Shown here: positions 34,501 through 47,300 of the stretch, one piece after another | Layout of the letters: every line of letters begins with the position of its first letter | Position numbering within the stretch: position 1 is the stretch's first letter | Assembly (NCBI GenBank): GCA_020055645.1 | Contig: CM034546.1 | Coordinates: forward strand, 133,755,875-133,819,874 | Length of the DNA: 64,000 nucleotides | Direction: 5' to 3' | From: Tomocerus qinae | Lineage: Eukaryota; Arthropoda; Collembola; Entomobryomorpha; Tomoceridae | The notes under the pieces: generated by a model | Seen by the model: the letters and a program-made list of their open reading frames with translations, nothing else | Database searches by the model: none | What the model was told of the DNA's origin: nothing | Program-made: the position numbers and the translations under genes

Positions 34501-36553
34501 TTTTCCGATTCTAAATAAATTAAAAATAATCGTAAACATTAATAACTATTCAATAGATATAGGTACTCGAAATGTTAATAATTACTTAGGTGTTAGAAAA
34601 AACTTGAATGCATTCGCTCAATTAACACTAAATCGCCAGTAATAATGATCTCTCTATGAGTTGTGATTGGTAAGAGTAGGGAATTCAATAAAATAATGTT
34701 CTGCTTAGTAAAAAAAATTACCTTTAAAATCTCTCGCGGCAGATAATGAAGTTTTGTAAGATGAGCCCCGACAACTTCTAAGATTATTTAAAAAATAAGA
34801 TCTTAGGACTTACAATAGAGACTATTGTAAACTTATAACTTAGGTGCTGTTAATAAACTTCTCCTTTTAGCATTAAATAAATGCATCAATACAGACATAA
34901 GAATTTGAGTTATTAACTATTTACATATCTGTAGTGGACTGTGTCAGTTTACTTTACGGTTCTTGCATGATAATTCTTATCGATGTGTACTATATCACCA
35001 ATAATGCTAATCAGTCAAACTTTTATGTTTCATTTCTTATATACAATAATTTACTTGTGTCAAAACAGAATAGGTACAGTGACTTTTTATAGCGTTCCAT
35101 CGTGTGTCGACTAGGTTAGTAATGATTGAAATAATGAATGACAGGATGGTGTAGGATTGGCGATTCAGATACAGTGAAACTAAGAAGAGTCCAAGAAAAA
35201 TGGGAACATGCTTTATACATTACAGCACTGTATACACAGTTTAATTTTTATAACCCTGGCTAAAAACGAAAGTTTATTCCTTCTGTGACCTTTTTGCAAA
35301 ATCTTTTTCTGATAAGAGTTAATATTTCTGGTTAATACAAATAACATATTATTATAATAAAGTATTACCAATGTGCATATTAACATTTTACTTGTAAACA
35401 TCGATTTAATTGATGCTATATATTTACGTTTTATATTCAATTTTCACTGCGTAGAATAATTAATTAGCAATGTTATTGTATACTAATAGGCTTCAGAGCA
35501 TAGCATGAGTGACTATCGTGGCTTATTTTTTAACCGTTATAATATTGTTTCCTACTTCACATTCATTCATTTATTTGTTTATGTTATTACATCAAGCAAT
35601 CACTATCACCACTCACCACTATAGTATAATCGTGTTGTTCGAGTTGCGCAGTGAAAAATTCCGTAGGTCGGTATGTATGTTTATATCATCGTGTGCTAAC
35701 CTGCCGCTCTGATAACGCAGCTAAGCAAAACTCAATCGTAAACTTTACTTAAATGTGGCAAATCTCAACAAGTCTGTATGTTTCACAACAAAGCAGTGTA
35801 TGACATTCTGTATGCAAATTTCCAACTTTCAATGCATTTAAGGTTTCTATTATTTTCATGTGCGGGAAAATTTAAAATTTGGCCATTTATATTGAAATTA
35901 TGATATTTTTCAATTCGCAAGGACCTAATAGCTTAATTAATTGATCTGGCTATGAAATTCATTACTTGAAAGACAATGAAATTTGTGATTGAAATATTGT
36001 CATGTTTTATGGGCCAAGTGCCAGCAGAAAACATTAATAAAATCAAATCAAAATAGCTTAATTAAAAAACTAAAGATACAAAACATGTTGTAATTTGCGC
36101 CAGAACACACACTACCTTTATCCTAACAGGACCTAGGTCCTGTGACCGGCTAGTATTATAATAATCTTGGTTAGACTTCTTATAAGTAAGTCTGATAAAT
36201 CGAATAAACTAAACTGTTTATTAAAAATGTTTCATATGCTCCCCCCCCATTGAATTATATTATCAACATTTCATTGATTTCATACATAATTTAAGTTTAT
36301 CATCTTTTCGATCTGTTAATTAAAGACACATTGAATATTTACAATAAACTAATTAAAGTAAATGTAAATGCACGAAACTGATATAATGTCTTACCATGTA
36401 GCTATTATTAAAAATTGTAATAGTATTTGGATGTATTCATTCAGCAATTCGCAATTAATGTATTATTCGTTTAATTAGCTTTTACATAAAATTGGTAATG
36501 GGAAGTAAGGGCCATATTATCGATATTCAATGGTGTTGTTTAACCCTATGAAG
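34501..36553. other. Intergenic, no gene seen
   Basis: AT-rich with only chance frames. An octamer run of C occurs near 36241. Confidence 0.35.
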
Positions 36554-37656
36554 CTATTTCTTTTTCTTTTGAGCATGAGCCCACGGAAATCCTCGGTAAT
36601 AAAGTAGATCTTGAACATTATGACTAATGTTATACGCGTTGAGCATCGCTGCCTCTCCAAAAACATCACATATTTCACGATTTCGTCTTCCTAAATTTAA
36701 AAAGGTTTCACACATTATTTCAGTAAATTATCTTAGAAGTGAAATGTTAGTAATAGTTGATAATTTTGATAATAATATGTTTAATCCCTTGGTTATATTT
36801 TCGTGATTGCTACTATCAATTATCAAAACAACTTTTCTGTTAAATAAATTAAATTAAATACTTACCACTTCTGCGATCCTTTTTCTTTGGCTTCTTGCCC
36901 CCTTTTGCATTCCCGTTTCCATTCTGATTCAATTAAACGTTTCTATCAATCTTACATTTGCAATAATGTATATGTACAATATTAATTATTATGTCACATT
37001 TCTTATTTTTCTAACTCTATTCCACCAGATGAGATTTTTGTGTTGTCCAGTTAATTCGGCTTAATCTTTACTCTACATAAACATAAAGTGGGGCATGCGC
37101 ATGGGATTCTTTCACTATTCTTGAATAAATGTTTGTATCTATGTCCGTAATATTTTGTAATTAATGAGTAAGGGTAATATTTTGTAACTAGTTGAATCCT
37201 AGCACACAAAATGTGCTAGAAAATGTTGCAATCAGTAAATTTCTAGCGACTGCGCATTGGCCCGAATTTCACTAATTAATTACAAAATATTACGGACATA
37301 GAAACATACAAACATTTATTCAAGAATAATGAAAGAATCCCATGCGCATGCCCCACTTTATGCTTATGTAGAGTAAAGATTAATGAACAAGGACTAGGCT
37401 ATCAGTACTGAGTCCAATCAACGGTCTATGAAATTCGGGCCAATGCGCAGTCGCTAGAAATTTACTGATTTCAACATTTTCTAGCACACTTTATGTGCTA
37501 GGATTCAACTAGTAAAACAGAAAATGCTTTTTAATTGCATTTTTTGTCAAAATACTACTGAATCGCTCGAGAAATTATGTCATCTAGTCCAATTTTAGAC
37601 ATATATAGTTCGAGAATTAGAAATATGTCATAAACAAATTAAAGTCTTACGTTCAT
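36554..37656 (-). CDS. SMKR1: SMKR1-like small lysine-rich protein
   Basis: Three tiny exons: 37656-37651 (ATG AAC only), 36923-36866 and 36690-36554, totalling 201 nt (66 aa). Donors AAC|GTAAGA and AGTG|GTAAGT and acceptors GAATCAG and AATTTAG join in phase. The N-terminus is Gly/Lys-rich (AKGGKKPKKKDRRSGRR). Then comes the diagnostic core EAAMLNAYNISHNVQDLL with YYRGFPW, and a poly-Lys end. This matches the family pattern of vertebrate small lysine-rich protein 1: AAMLN-x-Y-x-I/S-HNV-x-D-x-L, then RGF-x-W, then a Lys tail, at nearly the same length. The vertebrate gene is expressed in ciliated cells, with no defined function that I know of. The 727-bp first intron is filled by fold-back repeats. 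The 2-codon first exon is the least certain part. Confidence 0.72.
37062..37517. repeat. Two interleaved inverted repeats in SMKR1 intron 1
   Basis: Arm a (about 37062-37165, with GGGGCATGCGCATGGGATTC) pairs with a' (about 37272-37385). Arm b (about 37188-37272, with CCTAGCACACAAAATGTGCT and GACTGCGCATTGGCCCGAAT) pairs with b' (about 37430-37517). The order is a-b-a'-b', so the two hairpins cannot both form in a simple nested way. Each pair is nearly perfect over about 85-105 bp. Confidence 0.75.
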
Positions 37657-38767
37657 GTTGTCAATTTATTGCAATTTGCTGCCTAAAATTTTCGTAAAAA
37701 GATTGTTTGCAAAAGAAAATAGTTCCCTTATTATCAAAACGATTGCTGGGTTGTGGTTGTGCTTATTTAAATTGAGAAATCGTATATAATGTGTATCGAT
37801 TAATAAAAGCCCATCACCACGAGTATTGCATAAAATGTAAAGAATAGAACCACACGACACACCCGACACCCTCATGTAGATGAAGTTTTGTTGAATCAAT
37901 TTTCAAATATCGATCAAACTGAAACCAGCCTAGCCTCGCCAGTTAAACGATTGATTTAAATGGAATAATGATGCAGGTAAAATCTAAGCACGTAATTTTT
38001 GACGGGATGATAATTACCGAATTAGTAAATTATATATTTCTAATAATTCATGTGCATTTTATATATGAAATATTTACACATTATTCCTTTTAAAGGTACA
38101 ATGAAAAACCCATGAAATTCTCATGCTAAGTTTGGTATATCTACAACTGTTTGGGTTTGACACCTAATTTCCCCACAAGAATAGCACAATTTTATGCATT
38201 TATGAAGATTCGCGAAACAAATATTAGTTTTTTAAAACACGGATGTCGTTATTAATTATTTTAATTTTTATGACTATACTATGATTACATTTTTCCGTTT
38301 TCAACACCAATAAATTTCTACTATTTAAATCAAACCAAGAATCCAATTTTGTTATCCCAAAACTTAATTAGTATATATCTATTTATTAGTGGCATTTTAT
38401 TTCCAATACGTATGGTGCTTTTGTACTCATTTAATTAATGGAAACCGTGATGAGAAAATTGCAATTGATAAAAACATTCCAACTGAGTATAATATTCCAC
38501 GAGGTAAACTTTATTATGCATTTTTCATTTTATCTTCTATTTAATAAAAAATTATATAATTGTAAGTAATATATCAATTAATATAAAGTGAGTGCATTAA
38601 TCATGTTACAGGGAATTTCTACTCTGTATAATGAAGTTTGTGAGAGATCAATGGTAGTAGCCAATGGTGCGGTGTTGTTCCACCCCATGCGCAATCGGAA
38701 CAACTATTTTCAATAAAATATCATTTACAGATGTATACATTAAGAATTGTAGCGGATAATTTGATAA
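37657..38767. other. Intergenic, no gene seen
   Basis: Upstream of the SMKR1-like gene; AT-rich, with no recognised coding or clear promoter motif. Confidence 0.35.
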
Positions 38768-39073
38768 TTAATTTGGATTGTGACGCTTACCATTGTAGCC
38801 AAGTCCATAGCCCGAGATTCCCCCAGGGTAGCCAAGATTGTTAATTCCAGCGTTGTATCCGTTTCTGTAGATTCCTTGAGAGTAGACAGTTGAGACTCTG
38901 GGAGAAATTATTGCTCCACTTGGTCCTGCAATAATGGGCTGCCCGGCGGAGTAAGTCTGGACAGTCTGGAGTGGTGAGTAGACTGAGCCGACTGAGCCAA
39001 ACTCGTCAATTGGAGCAGGAGCAGACAGTGCGACTGCGACAACGGATGACAACAATAAAATGATTTTGGCCAT
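38768..39073 (-). CDS. Secreted Gly/Tyr/Ser-rich protein, cuticle-like
   Basis: 101 codons with a clear signal peptide (MAKIILLLSSVVAVALSA, cleavage before PAPIDE). The mature chain is low-complexity: Ser/Val/Tyr repeats (VYSPLQTVQTYSAGQ), then a Gly/Tyr/Asn-rich end (GYPGGISGYGLGYNG). This composition is common in arthropod cuticle or secreted matrix proteins. A donor-like AATG|GTAAGC at about 38791 could splice out the last six residues to a further exon that I did not find; otherwise the gene is single-exon. TATAAAA on the same strand at about 39180-39187 is a likely core promoter. Confidence 0.6.
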   Translation of the reverse strand: MAKIILLLSSVVAVALSAPAPIDEFGSVGSVYSPLQTVQTYSAGQPIIAGPSGAIISPRVSTVYSQGIYRNGYNAGINNLGYPGGISGYGLGYNGKRHNPN

Positions 39074-39179
39074 TTTCTTGGATATTTCCTGGCTGATATG
39101 TCTTCGTCTTTTATTTCTGAAAGTTCTTTTGCTAGTGGTTGTATTGCTTTGCTATGCACTCTTCAACTGCTCGTCTTCC

Positions 39180-39187
39180 TTTTATAC
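39180..39187 (-). promoter_or_regulatory. TATA box of the secreted protein gene
   Basis: Reads GTATAAAA on the minus strand, about 107 bases ahead of the ATG, leaving room for a start site about 30 bp downstream and a 75-base 5' UTR. Confidence 0.4.
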
Positions 39188-40251
39188 CCTTTCGGGATTT
39201 AACCGATTCCAGAATTCTTCAGGTACTTCATTTTTACAAGTTAAAAAACAACCTTAAAGATGTTTATAATTGGAACTGGTAAAATCTGTTAAAAATAGGC
39301 ATCTTTTAGATAATGTTTTGAATAACATGTTTTTACAAAGTTAGTTATCCATGAAGTAATAATAGAAATACCTAAGATACTTAGCTGTGGAGCTAAATTC
39401 TACGTAGTTTTATTTCATGTCTCTACCTAGTGAATCACAAGTTGGGCTGGTGCTGTTCAAGATTTAACTCCGATATCACAATCTTCAGCACTGGAGCTCC
39501 TACAACTATTATACTTGGGATGTTGAGGATAATAACAATTTTAATCACACGGGATTCCTGAGATGTGTCAGTTTTTCATGGATTCTGGTTTTTATGGACT
39601 ACGTACTTTAATTCAAAACAATTTTTTAATTCGTGACTGCGATTTATCCAGTCATTTTTTTATCCAGTCCAGATTTCATTTTTTGTATTTTGTCAGCTTG
39701 AACATGAAATTCACTTTCAACATTCCAACCCCAGAATTGTATAGATGAGCATAATACGTATGAATGATTATGAATCTGCAGACGACTGCCTGTTTATTAC
39801 TATATAGTCCCAGTCACACGTATATAATTCTGTTGAAGGAAATTGATGATTATCTTGAACACGTGTAATGCTTACTTTTATTGCAAGCAAAATAATTATC
39901 TTCTGTTGGCAACGAAAGTTAAGGCTTACTGTTAAGTAAGCCTGTATGTGTATGTATAGGTATAGTAAGACAAAAAAATTTTTTTTTGTTACGAATAGAA
40001 TAGAACGAGAACAAGAAGGTACACCTTTAGTACTCTATTGCATTGAAATAGACAGTTGCGATTAATCTCTGTATCTTTCCTATCATTATTATGCTCTAAC
40101 AGATGCTAATGAATTTTAAAAGTTGTTATTGCAATGGAATGATCTTTCCAGCAATGTTTTTCGCTAACAATCTAGATCTGATTCTTATACTGTACACGTA
40201 ATACTTTGACTTTGGATATAATAATTATAAGTATTAATATTTAACTTTCGC
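39188..40251. other. Intergenic, no gene seen
   Basis: AT-rich with chance frames. A small perfect hairpin, GGCTTACT/AGTAAGCC, lies near 39921-39942. Confidence 0.35.
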
Positions 40252-40700
40252 TCATAGATATTTAAATATCGTAAGAGAATGATTGGGAGGTTCATGATGA
40301 GTTAAATAAAGTTTAAGAGATTCATAAAAAATTAAAGCGGCAATAGAGCCCAAACCATTTATACCAAACGCAAACGCTGCAGACATTTGGTCAAAAGTCA
40401 AAGGGTACACACCAATGCCAAAATTGTAGCAGCTTAGCTTGAAGCAAGAGAAATTCAATTTAGTTGGTTTATATAATAATGCATGCATATCTATTGAAAC
40501 TTAGAATCTTTTTATAATTTTCATACCTCCTGCAGCGAATAAGAGACATTATGAGTGGGTATATCCTATATTCCTTTAATTGTTTGCCAAGTACAACAAC
40601 CTCATTGGATATGACAAACCGTAAATTTAAGCTAAGTGACAAATAATGCCGTGAATATATAAAAGTATATTGCCAAATTGTCATTGATCTATTGCTACAT
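40252..40700 (-). pseudogene. Chemoreceptor C-terminal fragment
   Basis: Two exon-like pieces, about 40700-40527 and 40432-40252, join in phase (AGGAG|GTATGA to GCTAAG). They give a segment with ISNEVVVLGKQLKEYRIYPL, then RCRRSCYNFGIGVYPLT, and a last hydrophobic helix (FGINGLGSIAALIFY). This resembles the last two helices of gustatory-receptor-type proteins, where the C-terminal exon is best conserved. The remaining five helices are not found upstream, so I treat it as a relic or a partial gene. Confidence 0.4.
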
Positions 40701-40720
40701 GCAAACATATCCATGCACAT

Positions 40721-41125
40721 TTTTATAGTATAGGTAGCTACTGTGTTAACTGCAGTTAATGTAAATCAAAGGTCAAATAAAACTTTTTAGATAAAAAAAT
40801 CTATTCACAACGAGCCAACAAGGGAAATATCAACTGATAAAAATAATAAACGTCGCTCTTCACTGCACTCACAAAACTAATCATTTATTTTATCACAAAC
40901 ATACGACAAATTGTTTTTCAATTCAGATAATGTGGTCACTTCAATAGTAAGTGGAGATTGAAAGTATGTTAATTATGGACATGGATTAATATTGAATGTA
41001 CTTCGGCTGAGGTTAACGAAGATGTAATTTGTATGTATAAAACTATTAAACTGTGAGTTGAAATCCATTGAAATACGACCGACCACTTTTACCAATTGTT
41101 TTACCGCAATTTTGGGACATTAGCC
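40721..41125. other. Spacer upstream of the BTB gene
   Basis: No gene recognised; probably contains the BTB gene promoter. Confidence 0.3.
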
Positions 41126-43598
41126 ATGGGTGATTGGAGGGAGGATAAACATTCTATTACAGACAAATTGCGTCACATATTAACGAATAGCACAGGCCAA
41201 GATGTACAATTCATCGTGGGACCCCTCAAAAGAAAAATTTTGGCCCATAGTTTCATTCTAAATTTAATTTCCTTGCAGTTCGAAGAATTAATCAATAAAA
41301 ATAAACAATTGGATAATGAAATTGGACCAATCAAAAGTCGAGTCGAATTGCCTGATGTGAAGACAGAAGCCTTCAAATTCATATTAAAAGTAAATTTGAT
41401 TACGTATATTTATTACTGATTCGTCATTTACTACATAAAATATTAATTATTTGACAATTAAACAATTATAAATAATTAAAGATAAGAGACCAATGATATA
41501 AAATTATTCTGGAGACTAGTAATAGCAATTCAAAATAAAAATTATATTGTATGATTGTATCGGAGACCGGTTGACGCGGTTGATATTTGCTATCTAGGAA
41601 TCGCAATCTAATTTAAGCACTGATTTTTTAGAACATTTATTCAGACGCTCCAGTAGAAGAAATGAAACCAGAAATGATTTTGGATGTTTGGTCTGCAGCT
41701 AAACAATTTGGAATGCATTACTTAGCCAAAAATTTAGAAAAATTGGCATTGACAGTCGATATAAATATTGACAATGCCATTCAGTTTTATAATGAATCTA
41801 TCCACATGGATATGCCGCATTTGGAGGAAAGATCAAAGGATTTCATTCTAAGGTTCTAACAAATTACTTTTCATTATTCAAAAAAATATAGTTATTCTGA
41901 TTCTAATAAGAATAAAGCAAAATTACAACTGTTTTCTTATTTAAAGAAATGCTACAAAAATAGTTGAGAGTCCACAGTTTTACAATGTCAAATACGGAAA
42001 CTTAGTCCAGCTTGTTCAGAATGACAATTTATTCATCGATGAAGTTTTATTATACCAAAAATGTGTTTGGTAAGTCGTCTTAGAATTACAATCCCTTTTT
42101 ACTAGAAAAAATATTTAATTTTGACTTTTATTGAAGCTGGGCGAAAGAGAAATGTAAAAGAGCTTCCGTTGATTCAGACGATGGAGCAAAACTTCGAAAT
42201 GTGCTGGGAAATATTGTTTTTCTGATAAGATATCCATTGATGACAACGGAGAATTTTACTTTGCACGTAGTATCAACAAACATTCTTCTTCCACAAGAGG
42301 TTATTGATTTGTACAAATACTTCAGTATGCATCAAAGTAAAATAAAGAATGTGGTCCAGCTTCCGATCCAAAATCTCATGACTTTTACGTTCGCCGAAAG
42401 AAAATGCTTGCCACTGACAAAAGAAATCACAGACGACAAAAAATGTATTCCCTGTGTGGAAACAAAGAAATCTAACAATTTTCTACTAACTTCAAAATCT
42501 TTCCTTGAGGAAATACGACCAAAAAAATCGAATTCCGTGGCAGATAATGCCAATTGTAATTTTGAACGACCCAGAGCAAAAATTCTAAATATTCAACACG
42601 AGCCAATTTCCTATAATTTCCCTGTCACAAATTCACCAATTTCTATGCCTTCGTCGGTGGCTGTACAATTACAGGCTTCTTCACCTTCTGCCCTATCTGA
42701 AAATTCAATTGCTCCTCCAATCCCAGTTTCTAAAACTTCAACTTCCGTAGCGGTTCCTAAAACTGCAATAACTTCCACAATTTCTGGACCCAGTCAGACT
42801 CCTATATCTGTACCTTCTCTGATTCCAAAAACTTCAGCCGATTCTTCTGCTTCTACGCCACCTCAAGTTGTCTCACCTTCTCCAATTTCTAAAACATCCA
42901 CTTCTCCAGTTTCTGTTCCTCCAACTTCTAAAAATTCCAAAGCTTCTTCTGTTTCTAAATCTTCAACAGCGTCTCCAGTTTCTGCACCTCCGATTTCTAA
43001 TACTTCAACCGCCTCTCCAATTTTTGTACATCCGATTTCTATAACTCCGGTATCTCCAGTTTCTGTAACTCGGATTTCTAAAACTTCTGTTTCAACAAAT
43101 TATCTACCTTCTAAACCTGCTCCAGTTTCTTCCCCAGATTCTAAACTTGTTTCTAGGGTTCCTAGTTCGTATTTGTTTACAGCTGCTACAGTAGAAATAA
43201 ACAATTTGGCTCCCTGCAGAGAGAGTTCTCCCCTTCAAGCAAATTCTATGAGCGACAACACGTATGCATTATCTTCATTATCCTCAGAAAATCAAAAAAA
43301 ATATTGTAACAGTCGTTCTGAATTGCACTATACTACAAAGGCAAGAGGCTTCCTATATGACGGAACCCATCGCCAACCTCCAAATTTGACAACTGTTAAG
43401 CCCCCAAACCTTTTGCTGGAGAATACAATTTCAAAATCTGAGCATAAAATGACTCATCATAAACATATTGACGGGAGAAACTATCATAGCTTTGACCGAC
43501 CATTATGGCAATTAAGCCCCATTGAACAGGTTGTTGTAATGGCGATAGTTGCAATTTGTTTAATCATGAAGTGGCGGGAAATCATGTTTTCCCACTAA
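41126..43598 (+). CDS. BTB-BACK protein with P/S/T-rich tail and C-terminal anchor
   Basis: Exons 41126-41389, 41632-41852, 41947-42069 and 42137-43598 sum to 2,070 nt (689 aa), phases consistent. Residues about 1-110 are a BTB domain (TGQDVQFIVG, KILAHSFILN, ELPDVKTEAFKFILKNIYSD). Residues 120-275 fit the BACK region of the BTBD1/2/3/6 group (CWAKEKCKRAS, LRNVLGNIVFLIRYPLMTTE, EVIDLYKYFS). The usual C-terminal PHR domain is absent. In its place comes about 300 residues of Pro/Ser/Thr-rich repeats (SKTSTSPVSVPPTSK-like units) and a final hydrophobic helix (VVVMAIVAICLIM, about 667-681) eight residues from the end. BTB-BACK proteins are typically Cul3 adaptors. A tail anchor would place this one on a membrane, which is inference. 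Confidence 0.82.
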
Positions 43599-44365
43599 CA
43601 CTGTAATTCAAAAATGTGTTAATTTTTTTAATATTTCGGAGCCACAAGTCCGAAGTATTTACCTTCCGCTACTTTTTGGAAATTTTGAAGACTTTTGGTA
43701 ATTAAATATGGGCTATATTCACTCGAACTATACTCACTTGAACATACACTCGAAGTGCATGTTCAAGTTACCCGGCGCTAGGCGCTATTAACCACCCTTA
43801 ACCGTTTTGATAGTTACATGAAGCTAAAAATTATTATCGAATGAGAAAAAAGAGCTCTCATGTATTCCAACACAGTTATGAGTAAAGATACTACAATGAA
43901 AACTAAAAATGGTTCGATAATTGCTTTCAAATCATATTATCTATCTCAATGTAATTAAAAGATTTATAATTTAATATTGTACACAAAAATGAGTAATCCA
44001 CACTGGTTTCTAATTTCTATCTCCTAGTCTATGTATATGAATTTGTATATTTGTTATTAGGATTATTATAACTGCCCGTCACTATCAAATGTGACTAAAA
44101 ATGAAATAAAATTATTATGATTAAATGATTTGAAGGTATAAGTATGCTAAACACAAGTGAATATACTAAATATTGATTTAATTGTTACTATTTCTACATA
44201 TTCCATGTCTTATAATATGTTATTGTTGTAAAAAAGATATATCTTTAAATCATTTCTTTTAAAAAAATGCATCAATTTCACAAAATGAAAGTACTCTTAC
44301 ATGCCATAACTTGCCGATACAATATCGAGACTTAAGGTATGACTTTTCTGCTCGATGTGCTTGAA
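43599..44365. other. Spacer between convergent BTB and Brd8 genes
   Basis: AT-rich 3' flanks; AATAAA-like sites occur near 44100. No gene recognised. Confidence 0.35.
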
Positions 44366-47300
44366 TCAGCGGTAGAAATTTCTAGTAACAAGTGAGTAAC
44401 TTGTTTTTCGGTTTTTCTCATCTGGAATACCTAATTCGTTAGAGATAGCTCGTCGTTTTCGGTCATTACTCAAGATGTTCTTTTTCTTCTCCGCGATTTC
44501 TTCCACTTCAGCTTCCGAGTCAGATAATAGTGTGCGATTTGTTGTAGACGAACAAGGACTGCTGCTAGGATTCGAGGAGACCATCGCCACAGGAGGCAGT
44601 TGATCAATTACTGCATTGGAGGTGATGGTAGTGGCCACTACAGCTTGACTTCTTTTCTTTGCTTTGTTTTCCATGTCACTGGATGTTTCACGTTCCAATG
44701 AAGGTGTCACATTTTTAGAAGCACTAGTAAATACTGCAGTGCTAGAACTTATCTTGGCTCTGGCTCTGTAAATGGTAAAATAGCATCAAGATTTTGTCAT
44801 TTACACCCAGAAACATTAAAAAATACCGTGTCATTCGAGTGGCGAATCCGTCCCCGGTCAAAGTCTCCAGATCACCATAAATCGAAGATGCCTCTTCACT
44901 GAGATGCTTAACTCGAGTCTGGTGACAAAGACAATGTAAATAAAAATACCAAAATTGCAATTAATATATCAACGTACCAGCGCTTTGCTTTCGCTCGAGC
45001 GTCCAGTTTTACTTTTGGATTTAGAATCCTTCACTGGTAAGGACAAACGGTCCCTGTGACGGAAAGAAGTTTTTTCCTCATTATTTTTTAATTTTGAGTC
45101 AGGTTTTCTAGGCGATGCTTTTGCAGAACGTCTGGTAACAGTAGTTTTCTTTGTAGTTGAATCGTAAGCAGAATCCTATGGAAAAACTTATTCATTTTAG
45201 AGATAATTAGTGTAGTATTATGTTTAATTGTTTAAATAAAGACAGTCGCATAGAAGTTTATGTACTCAATCCTTACCGAGCTGTCATCGTCAGCCCAGTC
45301 TGTTGATTCCAGTCTTTCTTTTCTCGATTTTGGACTCTTTTTAGGACTGATATTTCGCGAGGAGTCACTTTCATCTGCTTTTTCTTCCGTATCACTATTA
45401 TTCTTCGTGTTAATGTTATTTTGTTCCGATAAGACGTCTGAAAACTTCACTATTTGTTTCTCCTTACAAATATTCGTTTCATCTGCCTCCTCAATGGATT
45501 TTGTGGGCAAAACTGTGAATTCCTTTGCTTCTTCACTTGGTTTGGATTCCTTTGCTTCTTCACTTGACTTGGATTCCTTTGCTTCTTCACTTGGCTTGGA
45601 TTCCTTTGCTTCTTCACTTGGCTTGGATTCCTTTGCTTCTTCACTTGGCTTGGATTCCATTGCGTCTTTACTTGGGTTGGATTCATTTGCTTCTTCACTT
45701 GGCTTGGCCTCCAATTTTTCATCACTATCATCTTCTGAAAGAGAATGAACCGTGTAGCTTTCGTCATTATGGTCATTAATTGTTTTTAATGTAATAGAGA
45801 CATCCTCCAAATTAAGCTGCTTTATTTCTGGTACAGAAGTCGAATTTAGATCCTGTATTTTCTCCCCCGTTGGCGATTTATTAGGACTGCTCATTAAAGA
45901 TAGTATTTCAGGCAGAGGTTGTCCTCCCTCTCGTGGGAGAATTTCGGACAACATGGTCAGTGTTGGAGCACTTGCTACTTTGAAACAAAATTCATCATTT
46001 TAGAAACAGAATGTACAACAAATTAGAAAAAATTAAGCAAAGAATACTTGGTGACATGTATTTAGGTCCGTCATCTTCAGAAGATGCCCCAACAACTGCT
46101 GTGTGAACGAGGTCCTTCAGTTGAGGAGAAACGTCAGGGTTGTTAGGTGTAGCTGAAATGCAAAAAAAACATATTTTTACTTTAGTATACTTAAAAGTAA
46201 CAATGCTACAAACCTACTCCACAGTCACTAGCCGACAACTTAAAGCAAACAAAGGAATGTATTGCATTTAAATTCAATGGTGTAAATTATAAAATTAAAT
46301 AAAAGCTCCAGAAAAACATTTAAGCTTACATTTTTCTGGCGTTAATGAGACTTTGGCTCCTGGTTTCTGGAAACAAAAGCAGAAAACGTTTTTAAACATG
46401 ATTGGATACACAATAAACTGCATACTGCATAATGAAATGTTTAATAATGGCAAATTCATAATTTTTATTCAATTTACCTCGCCTATTGACGCATCTATAT
46501 TGTTATCAGTCACGGAAATAACGGATTCATTAACTGGATCTTGAATTTCGGATTCCTCCGGAAGCACAATTTTATCCACAAGGTTTAATAATTTATCTTT
46601 GAGGGTAACGAAAAAGATTAGCTTAAAATTCAATTTTTTGTTTGATTTCCAATTATTGAAAAACTTGCTCTCACCGGCAGGATCTTTTGTGCCTGAATGC
46701 CGAGTGGATGCACTGCTTGATTCAGATACATCTGATTCTATATCTGAATCCAAACTGAAAGAATGACGGCAATATCAATTATGTTTAAATAATTAATGAT
46801 CAGCTGAAACAAATTAAGTTGATTGAATTAAATGCACTATATACTCCATATCATCCGAGAAATCTGACAGATGATCATCATGAATGCCACTCTCGATTTC
46901 CTCAACTTGTTTACACATTTGAACGTACTGATCTTTTCCTTGGGTAATTAGGAATTTCAGTTCTTTAATTCGTTCTGTAAAACAACATACACAAGTAGAA
47001 TGTAATCAAACGTAAAAACTGTAGAATATTTGTATAAATACGTTTGATCGTGCTTTTAAATCAATACAAACCATTACCATCTTTTAAGGTGCTGATAATG
47101 GATTCAACAGTGGACTCGGTACTTCCACGGTTACATTTTGGCTTTTCAACGTTATCCAGCAGTGCATTATACTGCCGCTCACAATTTTTTGGAGAGAACC
47201 ATTCCAATGGTCGTCGCGTTTTTTCAAAATGGGCTTTGATAATACGGCTGACACAATCCCTGAAAAGTAAAAGTGGAGTTTGAGAATCATTTTACTTTAA

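Noticed and set aside
45260-45779. Long plus-strand open frames rich in Leu/Ser repeats
   Set aside because: They are antisense or shifted readings of the 27-bp repeat inside the Brd8 exon; the repeat keeps several frames open.
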